Source: an uncultured Oscillospiraceae bacterium | GTDB lineage: Bacteria; Bacillota; Clostridia; Oscillospirales; Oscillospiraceae | Direction of reading: 5' to 3' | DNA: 32,883 bases | Assembly (NCBI GenBank): GCA_934511165.1 | Contig: CAKSWA010000023.1 | Location: 1 to 32,883, forward strand | Shown: positions 8,599-15,482 of the stretch, piece by piece | Layout: each line of letters opens with the position of its first letter | How positions within the stretch are numbered: the stretch's first letter is position 1 | Program-made: the position numbers and the translations under genes | The notes under the pieces: model-generated | What the model was told of the DNA's origin: nothing | The model's database searches: none | What the model saw: only the letters and a program-made list of their open reading frames with translations

Positions 8599-8639
8599 AA
8601 ATAGACGCCTTTTGCTTTTGCAAAAGGCGTCTATTTCGT
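8599..8639 (+). terminator. Perfect 17-bp hairpin after tRNA-Ser
   Basis: Bases 8599-8615 pair without mismatch with 8620-8636 around a TTTT loop (TAGACGCCTTTTGC/GCAAAAGGCGTCTA). The T run at the end is only three bases, so termination is probable rather than certain. It begins two bases after the tRNA CCA. Confidence 0.75.
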
Positions 8640-8680
8640 ATATCCAAAAACCATACTTTTTCAGATTCCCTTTGCATAAT

Positions 8681-8759
8681 AAAACCCCGGCAGCAGAATG
8701 GCTCTGTTGCCGGGAAAAAGGATTATTCGGGGCAGCCATTCTTTTGGAATGACTGCCCC
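8681..8759 (-). terminator. Two tandem hairpins, probable terminators of trpB
   Basis: On the minus strand after trpB, 8729-8759 forms GGGGCAG...CTGCCCC, and then 8686-8714 forms CCCGGCA...TGCCGGG (one wobble pair) followed by GTTTTATT. The second has the better T tract. The region 8640-8793 holds no gene that I can support. Confidence 0.65.
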
Positions 8760-8793
8760 TGATGAGGCTCGGATCACATGATGGCTTTACGGC

Positions 8794-10176
8794 TTATTCC
8801 ACGCCCGGCACCTTCGGGAGCGTGGCAATGCTCTGCGCAAGCTCTTCGTCGGTGGGGATGTAGTCGGTCATGCGTCCGTCGTTGAACGCCTGATAGGCGG
8901 TCATGTCGAAGTAGCCCGTGCCGGTCAGACCGAAGAGAATTGTTTTCTCCTCGCCGGTCTCGCGGCAGCGGATGGCCTCGTCGATCGCCGCGCGGATGGC
9001 GTGGCTGCTTTCCGGCGCGGGGAGGATGCCCTCAATGCGGGCAAACCGCTCCGCGGCTTCGAACACGCTCGTCTGCTCCACGGCGCGCGCTTCCATATAC
9101 CCGTCGTGGTAGAGCTGGCTCAGCACGCTGCTCATGCCGTGGAAGCGAAGGCCGCCCGCGTGGTTGGGGGAGGGGATAAAGCCGCTGCCGAGCGTATACA
9201 TCTTCGCGAGCGGGCAGATCTTGCCGGTGTCGCAGAAGTCGTAGGCGTAAACGCCGCGCGTGAAGCTCGGACAGGAGGCGGGCTCGACGGCGATGAAGCG
9301 GTAGTCGGCCTCGCCGCGCAGCTTTTCGCCCATGAACGGAGCGATCAGTCCGCCGAGATTGCTGCCGCCGCCGGCGCAGCCAATGATGATGTCGGGCTTG
9401 ACGCCGTACTTATCCAGCGCGGCTTTGGTCTCCAGACCGATGACGCTCTGGTGCAGCAGCACCTGGTTGAGAACGCTGCCGAGCACATAGCGGTAGCCGG
9501 GGTTCGTCGTTGCGACCTCGACGGCCTCGCTGATCGCGCAGCCGAGCGAGCCGGTCGTGCCGGGGTGCTCGGCGAGAATCTTCCGGCCGACCTCGGTCTC
9601 CATCGAGGGGGACGGCGTTACGCTCGCGCCGTAGGTGCGCATGACCTCGCGGCGGAACGGCTTCTGCTCATAGCTGATCTTCACCATGAACACCTTGCAG
9701 TCCAGCCCCAGATACGCGCACGCCATCGAGAGCGCCGTGCCCCATTGACCGGCGCCGGTCTCGGTCGTCACACCTTTGAGCCCCTGCTTTTTCGCGTAGT
9801 ACGCCTGCGCGATGGCGCTGTTGAGCTTGTGGCTGCCGGAGGTGTTGTTGCCCTCAAACTTGTAGTAAATTTTCGCGGGCGTGTTGAGCGCCTTTTCGAG
9901 ACAGTACGCGCGCACAAGCGGCGAGGGACGGTACATTTTGTAAAAGCCGCGGATCTCTTCCGGGATGGGGATGAACGCAGTGTCGTTATCCAGCTCCTGC
10001 TGCACGAGCTCGTCGCAGAATACGCCGCCGAGCTCCGCGGCGGTCATGGGCTTGCCGGTGCCGGGGTTGAGCAGCGGCGCGGGCTTGTTTTTCATGTCCG
10101 CGCGGAGATTGTACCATGCCTGCGGCATGTCGGCTTCGTCAAGATAGATCTTGTAGGGGATGTTTTTGTTTTCCAT
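8794..10176 (-). CDS. trpB: Tryptophan synthase beta subunit, TrpB2 type
   Basis: This 460-residue PLP enzyme makes tryptophan from indole and serine. It matches the longer TrpB2-like class, often encoded without trpA, rather than classic 390-400-residue TrpB: an N-terminal extension (about 1-75), then RPSPLVRA, EGNNTSGSHKLNSA with the PLP-binding lysine K117, ETGAGQWG and GCAGGGSNLGG as phosphate loop. The start is the ATG at 10174-10176 after AAGGAG. No trpA, trpC or other trp gene adjoins it, so indole salvage or pairing with a distant trpA are both possible. A T-box leader reading a Trp codon lies directly upstream, supporting a true tryptophan role. Two tandem hairpins follow. Confidence 0.94.
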   Translation of the reverse strand: MENKNIPYKIYLDEADMPQAWYNLRADMKNKPAPLLNPGTGKPMTAAELGGVFCDELVQQELDNDTAFIPIPEEIRGFYKMYRPSPLVRAYCLEKALNTPAKIYYKFEGNNTSGSHKLNSAIAQAYYAKKQGLKGVTTETGAGQWGTALSMACAYLGLDCKVFMVKISYEQKPFRREVMRTYGASVTPSPSMETEVGRKILAEHPGTTGSLGCAISEAVEVATTNPGYRYVLGSVLNQVLLHQSVIGLETKAALDKYGVKPDIIIGCAGGGSNLGGLIAPFMGEKLRGEADYRFIAVEPASCPSFTRGVYAYDFCDTGKICPLAKMYTLGSGFIPSPNHAGGLRFHGMSSVLSQLYHDGYMEARAVEQTSVFEAAERFARIEGILPAPESSHAIRAAIDEAIRCRETGEEKTILFGLTGTGYFDMTAYQAFNDGRMTDYIPTDEELAQSIATLPKVPGVE

Positions 10177-10222
10177 GGTGTTTTGCTCCTTTTCTGGCGT
10201 TTTTTTCTGGAGCAGAGACAGG

Positions 10223-10268
10223 AAAAAGAAAAAGCTCTTGTCTCTGCAAATGCAGGGACAAGAGCTTT
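10223..10268 (-). terminator. T-box-controlled intrinsic terminator of trpB
   Basis: On the minus strand AAAGCTCTTGTC...GACAAGAGCTTT forms an approximately 17-bp stem (10231-10248 with 10251-10268), followed by TTTTCTTTTT. Its 5' arm begins just after the T-box element, as expected for an antiterminator/terminator switch. Confidence 0.9.
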
Positions 10269-10509
10269 GTTATAAACTCCTGCGGTACCACCCGGCTTGA
10301 CGCTTTCGCGCCCACTTAAACGCACGTGTCATGCGCCGGCCTTATGATAACGGACAGCCAACTCCGTCGCCCATACTCGGGAAGGCTCCCTTTCTGTTTG
10401 CCCTCGCAAGGCCATTCACCCACGGAAATCTCTTACCGCATTCACACCATCGGCGGCTCTCTGAAAGACATCTCATTGGCGGGCTACTTATCTTGCTCTT
10501 CGGTTTGTT
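10231..10509 (-). promoter_or_regulatory. Tryptophan T-box leader (tRNA-sensing riboswitch)
   Basis: The leader of about 280 bases between the trpB promoter and terminator carries the conserved T-box GGGTGGTACCGCA (complement of 10281-10293), which pairs with the uncharged tRNA acceptor end. Upstream it has a stem I-like region with AGAGAGCC and GGTGTGAA. In the sequence GTGAA-TGG-CC the codon TGG (complement of 10412-10414) sits where a specifier codon is expected, so uncharged tRNA-Trp should switch trpB on. The T-box motif and terminator are seen directly; the specifier assignment is inferred from position and from the downstream gene. Confidence 0.93.
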
Positions 10510-10515
10510 GAATGC

Positions 10516-10544
10516 ACATTAGCACCAAAAGGTGGTAAAGTCAA
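10516..10544 (-). promoter_or_regulatory. Promoter of the trpB T-box transcript
   Basis: TTGACT (10544-10539), 17-base spacer, TAATGT (10521-10516). The spacer contains a small CACC-TTTT-GGTG palindrome. The promoter starts about 20 bases after the pepF stop with no clear terminator between, so pepF transcripts may also run into the T-box. Confidence 0.8.
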
Positions 10545-10562
10545 TACCCTTTTTGAAAAAAC

Positions 10563-12377
10563 TTAATCCAGCGTGATGCCGTCGATCTCTTCGGTCAGCA
10601 CGGCGATCTCGTCGATGATATCGGAGATGTAGGCGATCGTGTGCTCCAGAGCGTCCGGTGTGGAGAGGTCGATGCCCGCGATCTCGGCAAGGCCGAGCGG
10701 GCCGCGCGTGCTGCCCGCTTCGAGCATCGCGCGCCAGCGCGCCACGGCGCTCTCGCCCTCGGCGGCAATGTTGAGCGCCGCCTGCGTTGCAAGCGTGAGA
10801 CCGGCGCTGTAGGTGTAGGAATAGAGCCCCATGTAGTAATGCGGCTGGCGCATCCACGTGAGCTCGCAGCCTTCGGTCAGCTCCACGGCGTCGCCCCAGA
10901 ACGTTTCGAGATTCCTGCGGAAAATGCCGGAGAGCGTTTCGGCGTTCACCGCGCCGCCCTGCTCGATGATGTTCATCGCCTCGCGCTGGTACCACGCCTC
11001 GCGCAGGTGCGTGACGAAGTTGTGATAGTAGGTGTGGCCGATGAGCGAGGAGAGCACCCAGCGGCGGAAGCGCTTGTCGGTGTCCTTGCGCAGAAGATCC
11101 TGCGCGAGCAGCAGCTCGTTCATCGTCGAGGGCGCTTCGATGAGATAGGGGGTGACGTTCGTGTCGAAGAGCGACTGCGCGCCGTTGCACAGCCGGAAGT
11201 GTCCGGCGTGGCCGAGCTCGTGCGCGATCGTGAACACGTCCGCCATGCGGTTGTTCCAGCTGAGCAGAATGTAGGAATTGCAGCCGTAGGGCGAGGAGCA
11301 GAAGCCGCCCGTCTCCTTGCCGACGTTGCGGGCAAAGTCGATCCAGCGCTTATCGTACGCCTCGTCCACCATGTCGGCGTAGTCCTGCCCGAGAACGGAA
11401 AGCGCGCTGCGGACGTATTCGCGCGATTCCCCGATCGTGACGCGCGGGTCAAACTCCGCGTCGAGCGGCAGCTTGAGATCGGCGAAGGTCACGCGGTCGA
11501 GCTTGTTCATCTTCCCGACGAGGCGGGCGTACTTGCGCATTGCGGGCGCGAGCTTTTCGGTGATGAGGTCGATCTGCCGGTCGTACATCTCGCGCGTGAC
11601 GTGGTCGGTGAAGAGGTCGGCTTCAAACATGTCGGCAAAGCCGCGCTGACGGGCCAGAATGCGCTGCTGTGTGAGATAGGTGTTGTAGGTGGCGGCGGTC
11701 GTGTTCTCGTATTGGCGCAGCTTATCGGAGAACGCGCGGAACGCCGCACGGCGCACGTCCGTGTCGGCTTCGTACTCATACTCGTCCTCGAAGAGCGAAT
11801 AGCCGAGCGGGTATTCCTTGCCGTTGACGGTGAAGGAATCAAACTTCATGTCGGCAAGCTTCGTCATGTGGTAAATGTCGTAGGGCGCACCGAACACCGG
11901 GCGGAGCGCGGCGAGCACCTTTTCGGTCTCGGCGCTGAGGCGGTGCGGCTTCTCGCGGAGAATCTCCGCAAGATAGTGCTTCGCGCGCTCGGTCTTGTCC
12001 ATGGCGGCGCGGATGAGCTCTTCGGGCGCGTCGGCGATCTCGCTTTCGATGAAGGAGAGACGGCTCTCCACCTCGGCGGCGAGCGCGGACAGCTTCGCGT
12101 CCTTCTTCTGCGCTTCGGTGTCGGTATAGTCCACCGAAACAGCGAGGCTTGTATAGCTCGTCGTCTGGTAGAGCAGAATTTCCAGCTCTTCATAGAGCGC
12201 AAGGCATTCGGCAATGCTCTCCGGCGTGGTGAGCGCATTCTTGTACGTTTTTTCCAGCGTGTCGGCGAGCGCTTTCATCTTCTCGACCGCCGCTTCAAAA
12301 TCGGCTTCCGCAGCAAAGATCAGCGAGAGATCCCATGTCTCATTGACCGGCACGTCTTTTCTGGCGTTAAGCTTCAA
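10563..12377 (-). CDS. pepF: Oligoendopeptidase F-type M3 metallopeptidase
   Basis: This 604-residue cytosolic zinc oligopeptidase cleaves short peptides. An all-helical N-terminal half precedes the M3 catalytic region with the zinc motif HELGH (about residue 385, TIAHELGHAGHF). The third ligand Glu is expected in the downstream EAPSTMNELL segment, typical of PepF. Length is normal for the family. The start is a TTG (12377-12375): AAGGAGG lies 8 bases upstream and no ATG is near, giving the usual KLNARKDVPVNETWDLS start. It has its own promoter and is divergent from the glycerate kinase gene; trpB follows on the same strand after about 390 bases of leader. Confidence 0.95.
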   Translation of the reverse strand: MKLNARKDVPVNETWDLSLIFAAEADFEAAVEKMKALADTLEKTYKNALTTPESIAECLALYEELEILLYQTTSYTSLAVSVDYTDTEAQKKDAKLSALAAEVESRLSFIESEIADAPEELIRAAMDKTERAKHYLAEILREKPHRLSAETEKVLAALRPVFGAPYDIYHMTKLADMKFDSFTVNGKEYPLGYSLFEDEYEYEADTDVRRAAFRAFSDKLRQYENTTAATYNTYLTQQRILARQRGFADMFEADLFTDHVTREMYDRQIDLITEKLAPAMRKYARLVGKMNKLDRVTFADLKLPLDAEFDPRVTIGESREYVRSALSVLGQDYADMVDEAYDKRWIDFARNVGKETGGFCSSPYGCNSYILLSWNNRMADVFTIAHELGHAGHFRLCNGAQSLFDTNVTPYLIEAPSTMNELLLAQDLLRKDTDKRFRRWVLSSLIGHTYYHNFVTHLREAWYQREAMNIIEQGGAVNAETLSGIFRRNLETFWGDAVELTEGCELTWMRQPHYYMGLYSYTYSAGLTLATQAALNIAAEGESAVARWRAMLEAGSTRGPLGLAEIAGIDLSTPDALEHTIAYISDIIDEIAVLTEEIDGITLD

Positions 12378-12414
12378 ATGTATGTCCTCCTTACGGCTTT
12401 TTTCCTATGAATTC

Positions 12415-12443
12415 ACTTTATGCCCCGCGGCAGCTTTTGTCAA
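12415..12443 (-). promoter_or_regulatory. Promoter of pepF
   Basis: Perfect TTGACA (12443-12438), 17-base spacer and TAAAGT (12420-12415), about 35 bases upstream of the TTG start. Confidence 0.82.
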
Positions 12444-12478
12444 CGTTCATTTTCGGCGCCGGATTTCGCCCCGCAACA

Positions 12479-12507
12479 TTTACATACGATAAAAACGGCA
12501 TTATACT
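12479..12507 (+). promoter_or_regulatory. Promoter of the glycerate kinase-like gene
   Basis: TTTACA (12479-12484), 17-base spacer, TATACT (12502-12507). It lies in an AT-rich stretch; the ATG follows at 12550 with AAAGGA at 12532-12537. Confidence 0.7.
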
Positions 12508-12549
12508 CTACTTAGGATATTATTATATTCCAAAGGACGTGATCAACCA

Positions 12550-13569
12550 ATGAGCACGCTGCGCGAAGACGCAAAGTATATCTATACCTGCGCCATTGAA
12601 GCCGTGCTGCCGGACGAAAATTCGTTTTCGGCCACGCGCGAAGCGCTTGCACTCACCGAAAACCTCACCGCGGACGATACGGTTTTGTTTCTCCTCTCCG
12701 GCGGCGGCAGCGCGCTTTTCGAAAGCCCGCTCGTGCCGGGCGGGGAATTGCAGGACGTTACCGCCCAGCTTTTAGCCTGCGGCGCGGACATCGTGGAGAT
12801 CAACAGGATCCGCAAGCGTCTTTCGGCGGTGAAGGGCGGCCGCTTTGCGCAGCATTGCGCCCCGGCGCACGTATTTGCCGTGATCTTGAGCGATATCGTC
12901 GGCGATCCGGTGGATATGATCGCCTCCGGGTCGGTATCGCCGGATTCGTCCACGTGCGCGGACGCGCTCGCCGCTGCGGAAAAGTACGCCCTCCGACTGA
13001 GCGATACCGCGCGGGGACTCCTCGCGCAGGAGACGCCGAAAACGGCGGACAACGTCACGGTGCGCATCACCGGCAGCGTTCGCGAGCTGTGCGCCGCCGC
13101 GGCGGCAGCCTGCCGCAAGCGGGGCTACGCGCCGGAAATCCTCACCGACTGCGAGCAGGGCGTTGCCCGCGAGGTTGGCGCGCGTCTCGGCGCGCTGGCG
13201 CGGGAAAACGCTGCGGCGAGCACGCCCCGCGCGTTTATCCTCGGCGGCGAAACGGTCGTCCGGCTCACCGGAAACGGCAAGGGCGGGCGCAACCAGGAAC
13301 TGGCGCTTGCCGCAGCAGAGAAGATCGCGCAGCTTCCGAACGCCGTCGTATTTTCTGTTGGCTCCGACGGCACGGACGGCCCGACGGACGCTGCGGGCGG
13401 TCTCGTAGACGGCGGCACGGTCGAGCGCCTTGCCGCAGCGGGAAAGACCGTGGCGGACGTGCTTACGGATAACGACGCCTACCACGCGCTTCGCGACACC
13501 GGCGATCTCATCATCACCGGCCCGACCGGGACAAACGTGAACGACTTCGCCGCAGCGCTCGTCCGCTGA
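12550..13569 (+). CDS. Glycerate 2-kinase (GckA/MOFRL family), internally deleted
   Basis: This 339-residue protein matches the DUF4147/MOFRL glycerate kinases, which phosphorylate glycerate to 2-phosphoglycerate. Seen: FLLSGGGSALF (47-57), the RKRLSAVKGG segment, SDIVGDP, ASGSVSPDSSTC, the C-terminal MOFRL part GGETVVRLTG...GGRNQELAL, and SDGTDGPTDAAGG. Family members are about 415-450 residues, and this one lacks roughly 80. The N-terminal helix (LREDAKYIYTCAIEAVLPD) joins directly to DENSFSATREAL, which normally follows a GHPVPDEN segment. The missing piece contains the AAGKAA-type motif with a conserved lysine. The frame is intact, so it is either an in-frame deletion, probably inactive, or a genuine short variant. 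The start ATG has a rather long 12-base spacing from AAAGGA. Confidence 0.85.
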   Translation: MSTLREDAKYIYTCAIEAVLPDENSFSATREALALTENLTADDTVLFLLSGGGSALFESPLVPGGELQDVTAQLLACGADIVEINRIRKRLSAVKGGRFAQHCAPAHVFAVILSDIVGDPVDMIASGSVSPDSSTCADALAAAEKYALRLSDTARGLLAQETPKTADNVTVRITGSVRELCAAAAAACRKRGYAPEILTDCEQGVAREVGARLGALARENAAASTPRAFILGGETVVRLTGNGKGGRNQELALAAAEKIAQLPNAVVFSVGSDGTDGPTDAAGGLVDGGTVERLAAAGKTVADVLTDNDAYHALRDTGDLIITGPTGTNVNDFAAALVR

Positions 13570-13584
13570 CAACCAACAGCTAAA

Positions 13585-13662
13585 TTGTATCCGCCTTCTG
13601 ATCTGGTTATATAAAAATTTCGTTATTTGGTAATTGCATGTAACCAGAATTGCTTTTACACT
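13585..13662 (+). promoter_or_regulatory. AT-rich promoter region with inverted repeats upstream of the ECF S component
   Basis: This 127-base gap is strikingly AT-rich beside its neighbours. Two weak promoter candidates are visible: TTGTAT (13585-13590) with TTATAT (13607-13612), and TTGCAT (13634-13639) with TACACT (13657-13662), the latter with a 17-base spacer. CTGGTTA (13603-13609) is repeated inverted as TAACCAG (13641-13647). No known riboswitch is recognised. Confidence 0.4.
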
Positions 13663-13697
13663 ATGCTATGGATAAAGCAAAAGGGAGGTCGATTCCT

Positions 13698-14204
13698 TTG
13701 AACGGAAAAACAAAACAGATTGTAACGGCGGCGCTTTTTGCCGCGCTCACGTGTGTGGCGACGATGGTGGTCAAAATCCCCTCGCCGATGGACGGATATC
13801 TGAATCTCGGCGACTGCGTAGTGCTTGCCGCCGGATGGATGCTCGCACCCGGCTACGGCTTTGCGGCTGCGGGGCTCGGCTCGGCGCTCGCGGATCTCTT
13901 TTCCGGGTATGTCGCCTATGCGCCAGCCACGTTCGTTATCAAGGGCCTCATGGCGCTTATCGCCTTTTATGGCTTCCGGGCGCTTCACGGCAAGACCGGC
14001 AATCTCGCGGCGCGCATTCTGAGCGGCGCGGCGGCGGAAGTGTGGATGGTGCTTGGCTACTATGTGTTTGAAGGCTGCCTGTACGGCTTCGTGCCGTCGG
14101 CGGTGAACGTTCCGGCAAACGGCGTGCAGGGCGCGGCGGGACTCATTCTCGGCGTGCTGCTCGTGAAGGCGCTGGAAAAGAGCCGGATCATGCAGAAGGC
14201 GTGA
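13698..14204 (+). CDS. ECF transporter S component (substrate-binding membrane subunit)
   Basis: This 168-residue integral membrane protein has about five or six hydrophobic helices, with the N-terminal pattern TAALFAALTCVATMVVKIP and the loop GYLNLGDCVVLAAGW typical of the COG4720-like S-component family. S components capture a vitamin or related micronutrient and work with a shared EcfA/EcfA'/EcfT module, which is not in this window; the substrate cannot be told. The chosen start is TTG at 13698: AAGGGAGG (13681-13688) lies 9 bases before it, whereas the in-frame ATG at 13668 lies upstream of that site. The next gene follows after 13 bases, so they are probably co-transcribed. Confidence 0.82.
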   Translation: MNGKTKQIVTAALFAALTCVATMVVKIPSPMDGYLNLGDCVVLAAGWMLAPGYGFAAAGLGSALADLFSGYVAYAPATFVIKGLMALIAFYGFRALHGKTGNLAARILSGAAAEVWMVLGYYVFEGCLYGFVPSAVNVPANGVQGAAGLILGVLLVKALEKSRIMQKA

Positions 14205-14217
14205 AAGGGGAAAAAAC

Positions 14218-14757
14218 ATGACGGTGTATGAACAGACGGCGGCGGCCGCCGCCGAGATTTGCGAGAAAGCCGGGCTGAAGCGCGGGAGCATTCTCGTGGT
14301 CGGCTGCTCCACGAGCGAGGTCGTTGGATCGAAGATCGGCACAAACTCCAGCGTAGAGACGGCGGGGGAGATCGCCCGCGCGCTTCTCGATGTGACAAAA
14401 AGCCGCGGCATTTTCCTCGCGGTGCAGTGCTGCGAGCACTTAAACCGCGCCATCATCACCGAACGCGCGGCGGTGCCGGGCGCGGAGATTGTGAACGTTG
14501 TCCCGCAGCCGAAGGCTGGCGGCTCGCTCGCCACACAGGTGTATGCCGCGCTGGAGGAGCCTGTGGCCCTCGAAGAGATCAAAGCGGACGCCGGGCTCGA
14601 CATCGGCCTCACGCTCATCGGCATGCACCTTAAAAAGGTCGCTGTGCCGGTGCGGCTCGAAAACCATACGATCGGCGCGGCGATGGTCGTCGCGGCGCGC
14701 ACGCGCCCCAAATTTATCGGCGGCGCAAGAGCGGTGTACGACGAGACCATGCTGTGA
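14218..14757 (+). CDS. UPF0340/TIGR01440 family protein (YwlG-like)
   Basis: This 179-residue soluble protein of unknown function is conserved in Firmicutes. Recognisable blocks are LVVGCSTSEVVGSKIGTNSS (about 26-45), AVQCCEHLNRA (about 68-78), VPQPKAGGSLAT (about 95-106), GLTLIGMHLKKVAVPVR and GGARAVYDE near the C-terminus. The length is typical and the protein appears complete. The start ATG at 14218 is preceded by GAAAGGGG. It is 13 bases downstream of the ECF S component and ends at a strong bidirectional terminator. No biochemical role is claimed. Confidence 0.92.
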   Translation: MTVYEQTAAAAAEICEKAGLKRGSILVVGCSTSEVVGSKIGTNSSVETAGEIARALLDVTKSRGIFLAVQCCEHLNRAIITERAAVPGAEIVNVVPQPKAGGSLATQVYAALEEPVALEEIKADAGLDIGLTLIGMHLKKVAVPVRLENHTIGAAMVVAARTRPKFIGGARAVYDETML

Positions 14758-14782
14758 CGACAGCGCCGATCGACAGGAAAGC

Positions 14783-14821
14783 AAAAAAAGAGAGAAGAGC
14801 CGCGGCTCTTCTCTCTTTTTG
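14783..14821. terminator. Bidirectional terminator between convergent genes
   Basis: A near-perfect palindrome centred at 14802/14803: GAGAGAAGAGCC pairs with GGCTCTTCTCTC, flanked by seven A on the left and five T on the right. It can terminate both the UPF0340 gene (+) and the DUF4342 gene (-). Confidence 0.9.
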
Positions 14822-14835
14822 TCTGTATGCGAAAA

Positions 14836-15276
14836 TTATTCTTCGTGGTGCTCTTCGGTATGAACTTCGGTGTGCACTTCCGGCGTCTCGGGCGTTTCCT
14901 CTTCGGGCATGGTCCAGGTGGCCTCGGTCGTCTGATCAACGACCTTTTCAAAATGCACGGCGTCCTTCACAGAAGAGACCGCGCTCTGCGCGGCGGTGCG
15001 GACGCGCTTGGCGTCCTCCTCGTCCATGACGTTGACAACGTTGCCGTCTTCCTTCACGACCTCGACGCAGCAGCCGAAGCCGACTGTGGCGAGAATGCTC
15101 GCGAGCAGCAGCCACTTGGCGGAGGCGACCGCCACGACGCCGCCGACGATACCGACGTTCACGGGGATGTTGAGCAGGATGCGCTCGCCCTTGCGCACGA
15201 CGATGCGGGAGACGTTGCCGCGCTGCACGAGCTCCTTGACCTTTTCCACGATGGTCTGCACTTTGTTTTCGTTCAT
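14836..15276 (-). CDS. DUF4342 domain protein
   Basis: This is a 146-residue protein. An N-terminal helix (NENKVQTIVEKVKELVQRG) is followed by VSRIVVRKGERILLNIPVN and a hydrophobic segment (about 40-68, GIVGGVVAVASAKWLLLASI) that could insert in the membrane, as in DUF4342 proteins. The C-terminal third is acidic and rich in Glu, Thr and His and probably disordered. Function is unknown. The ATG at 15274-15276 is chosen because AAAGGAG lies 8 bases upstream; the longer frame to 15348 lacks such a site and would begin inside the promoter region. It is a single gene with its own extended -10 promoter, convergent with UPF0340. Confidence 0.83.
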   Translation of the reverse strand: MNENKVQTIVEKVKELVQRGNVSRIVVRKGERILLNIPVNVGIVGGVVAVASAKWLLLASILATVGFGCCVEVVKEDGNVVNVMDEEDAKRVRTAAQSAVSSVKDAVHFEKVVDQTTEATWTMPEEETPETPEVHTEVHTEEHHEE

Positions 15277-15328
15277 TGTATGTGCTCCTTTCCGATAATG
15301 ACACGGGTTGGTTGTTTCTGTATTCTGC

Positions 15329-15337
15329 ATTATAGCA
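15329..15337 (-). promoter_or_regulatory. Extended -10 promoter of the DUF4342 gene
   Basis: TGCTATAAT on the minus strand is a full extended -10 (TGn TATAAT) about 55 bases upstream of the ATG; no good -35 is visible, which such promoters tolerate. Confidence 0.7.
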
Positions 15338-15411
15338 CCGCGGCGCAAAAAATCTATGGAGAAACTGTAAATTTGTCGAATCGGCGCGGCGCGGCACGGA
15401 AAAGCTGTGTC

Positions 15412-15440
15412 TTGCGCTGGGCAGAGAAATACGCTATAAT
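15412..15440 (+). promoter_or_regulatory. Promoter of the first MBOAT/SGNH operon
   Basis: TTGCGC (15412-15417), 17-base spacer, perfect TATAAT (15435-15440). The GTG start at 15483 follows about 40 bases later. Confidence 0.8.
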
Positions 15441-15482
15441 ACCTTTATCTGTATTTATGGATTAAAGAAGGGAGGCGCGGCT

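Noticed and set aside
8504..8762. Short plus-strand proteins over the tRNA-Ser gene
   Set aside because: They read through a clear tRNA and its hairpins.
10326..10522. Small plus-strand proteins upstream of trpB
   Set aside because: They are antisense to the T-box leader, which explains the sequence better.
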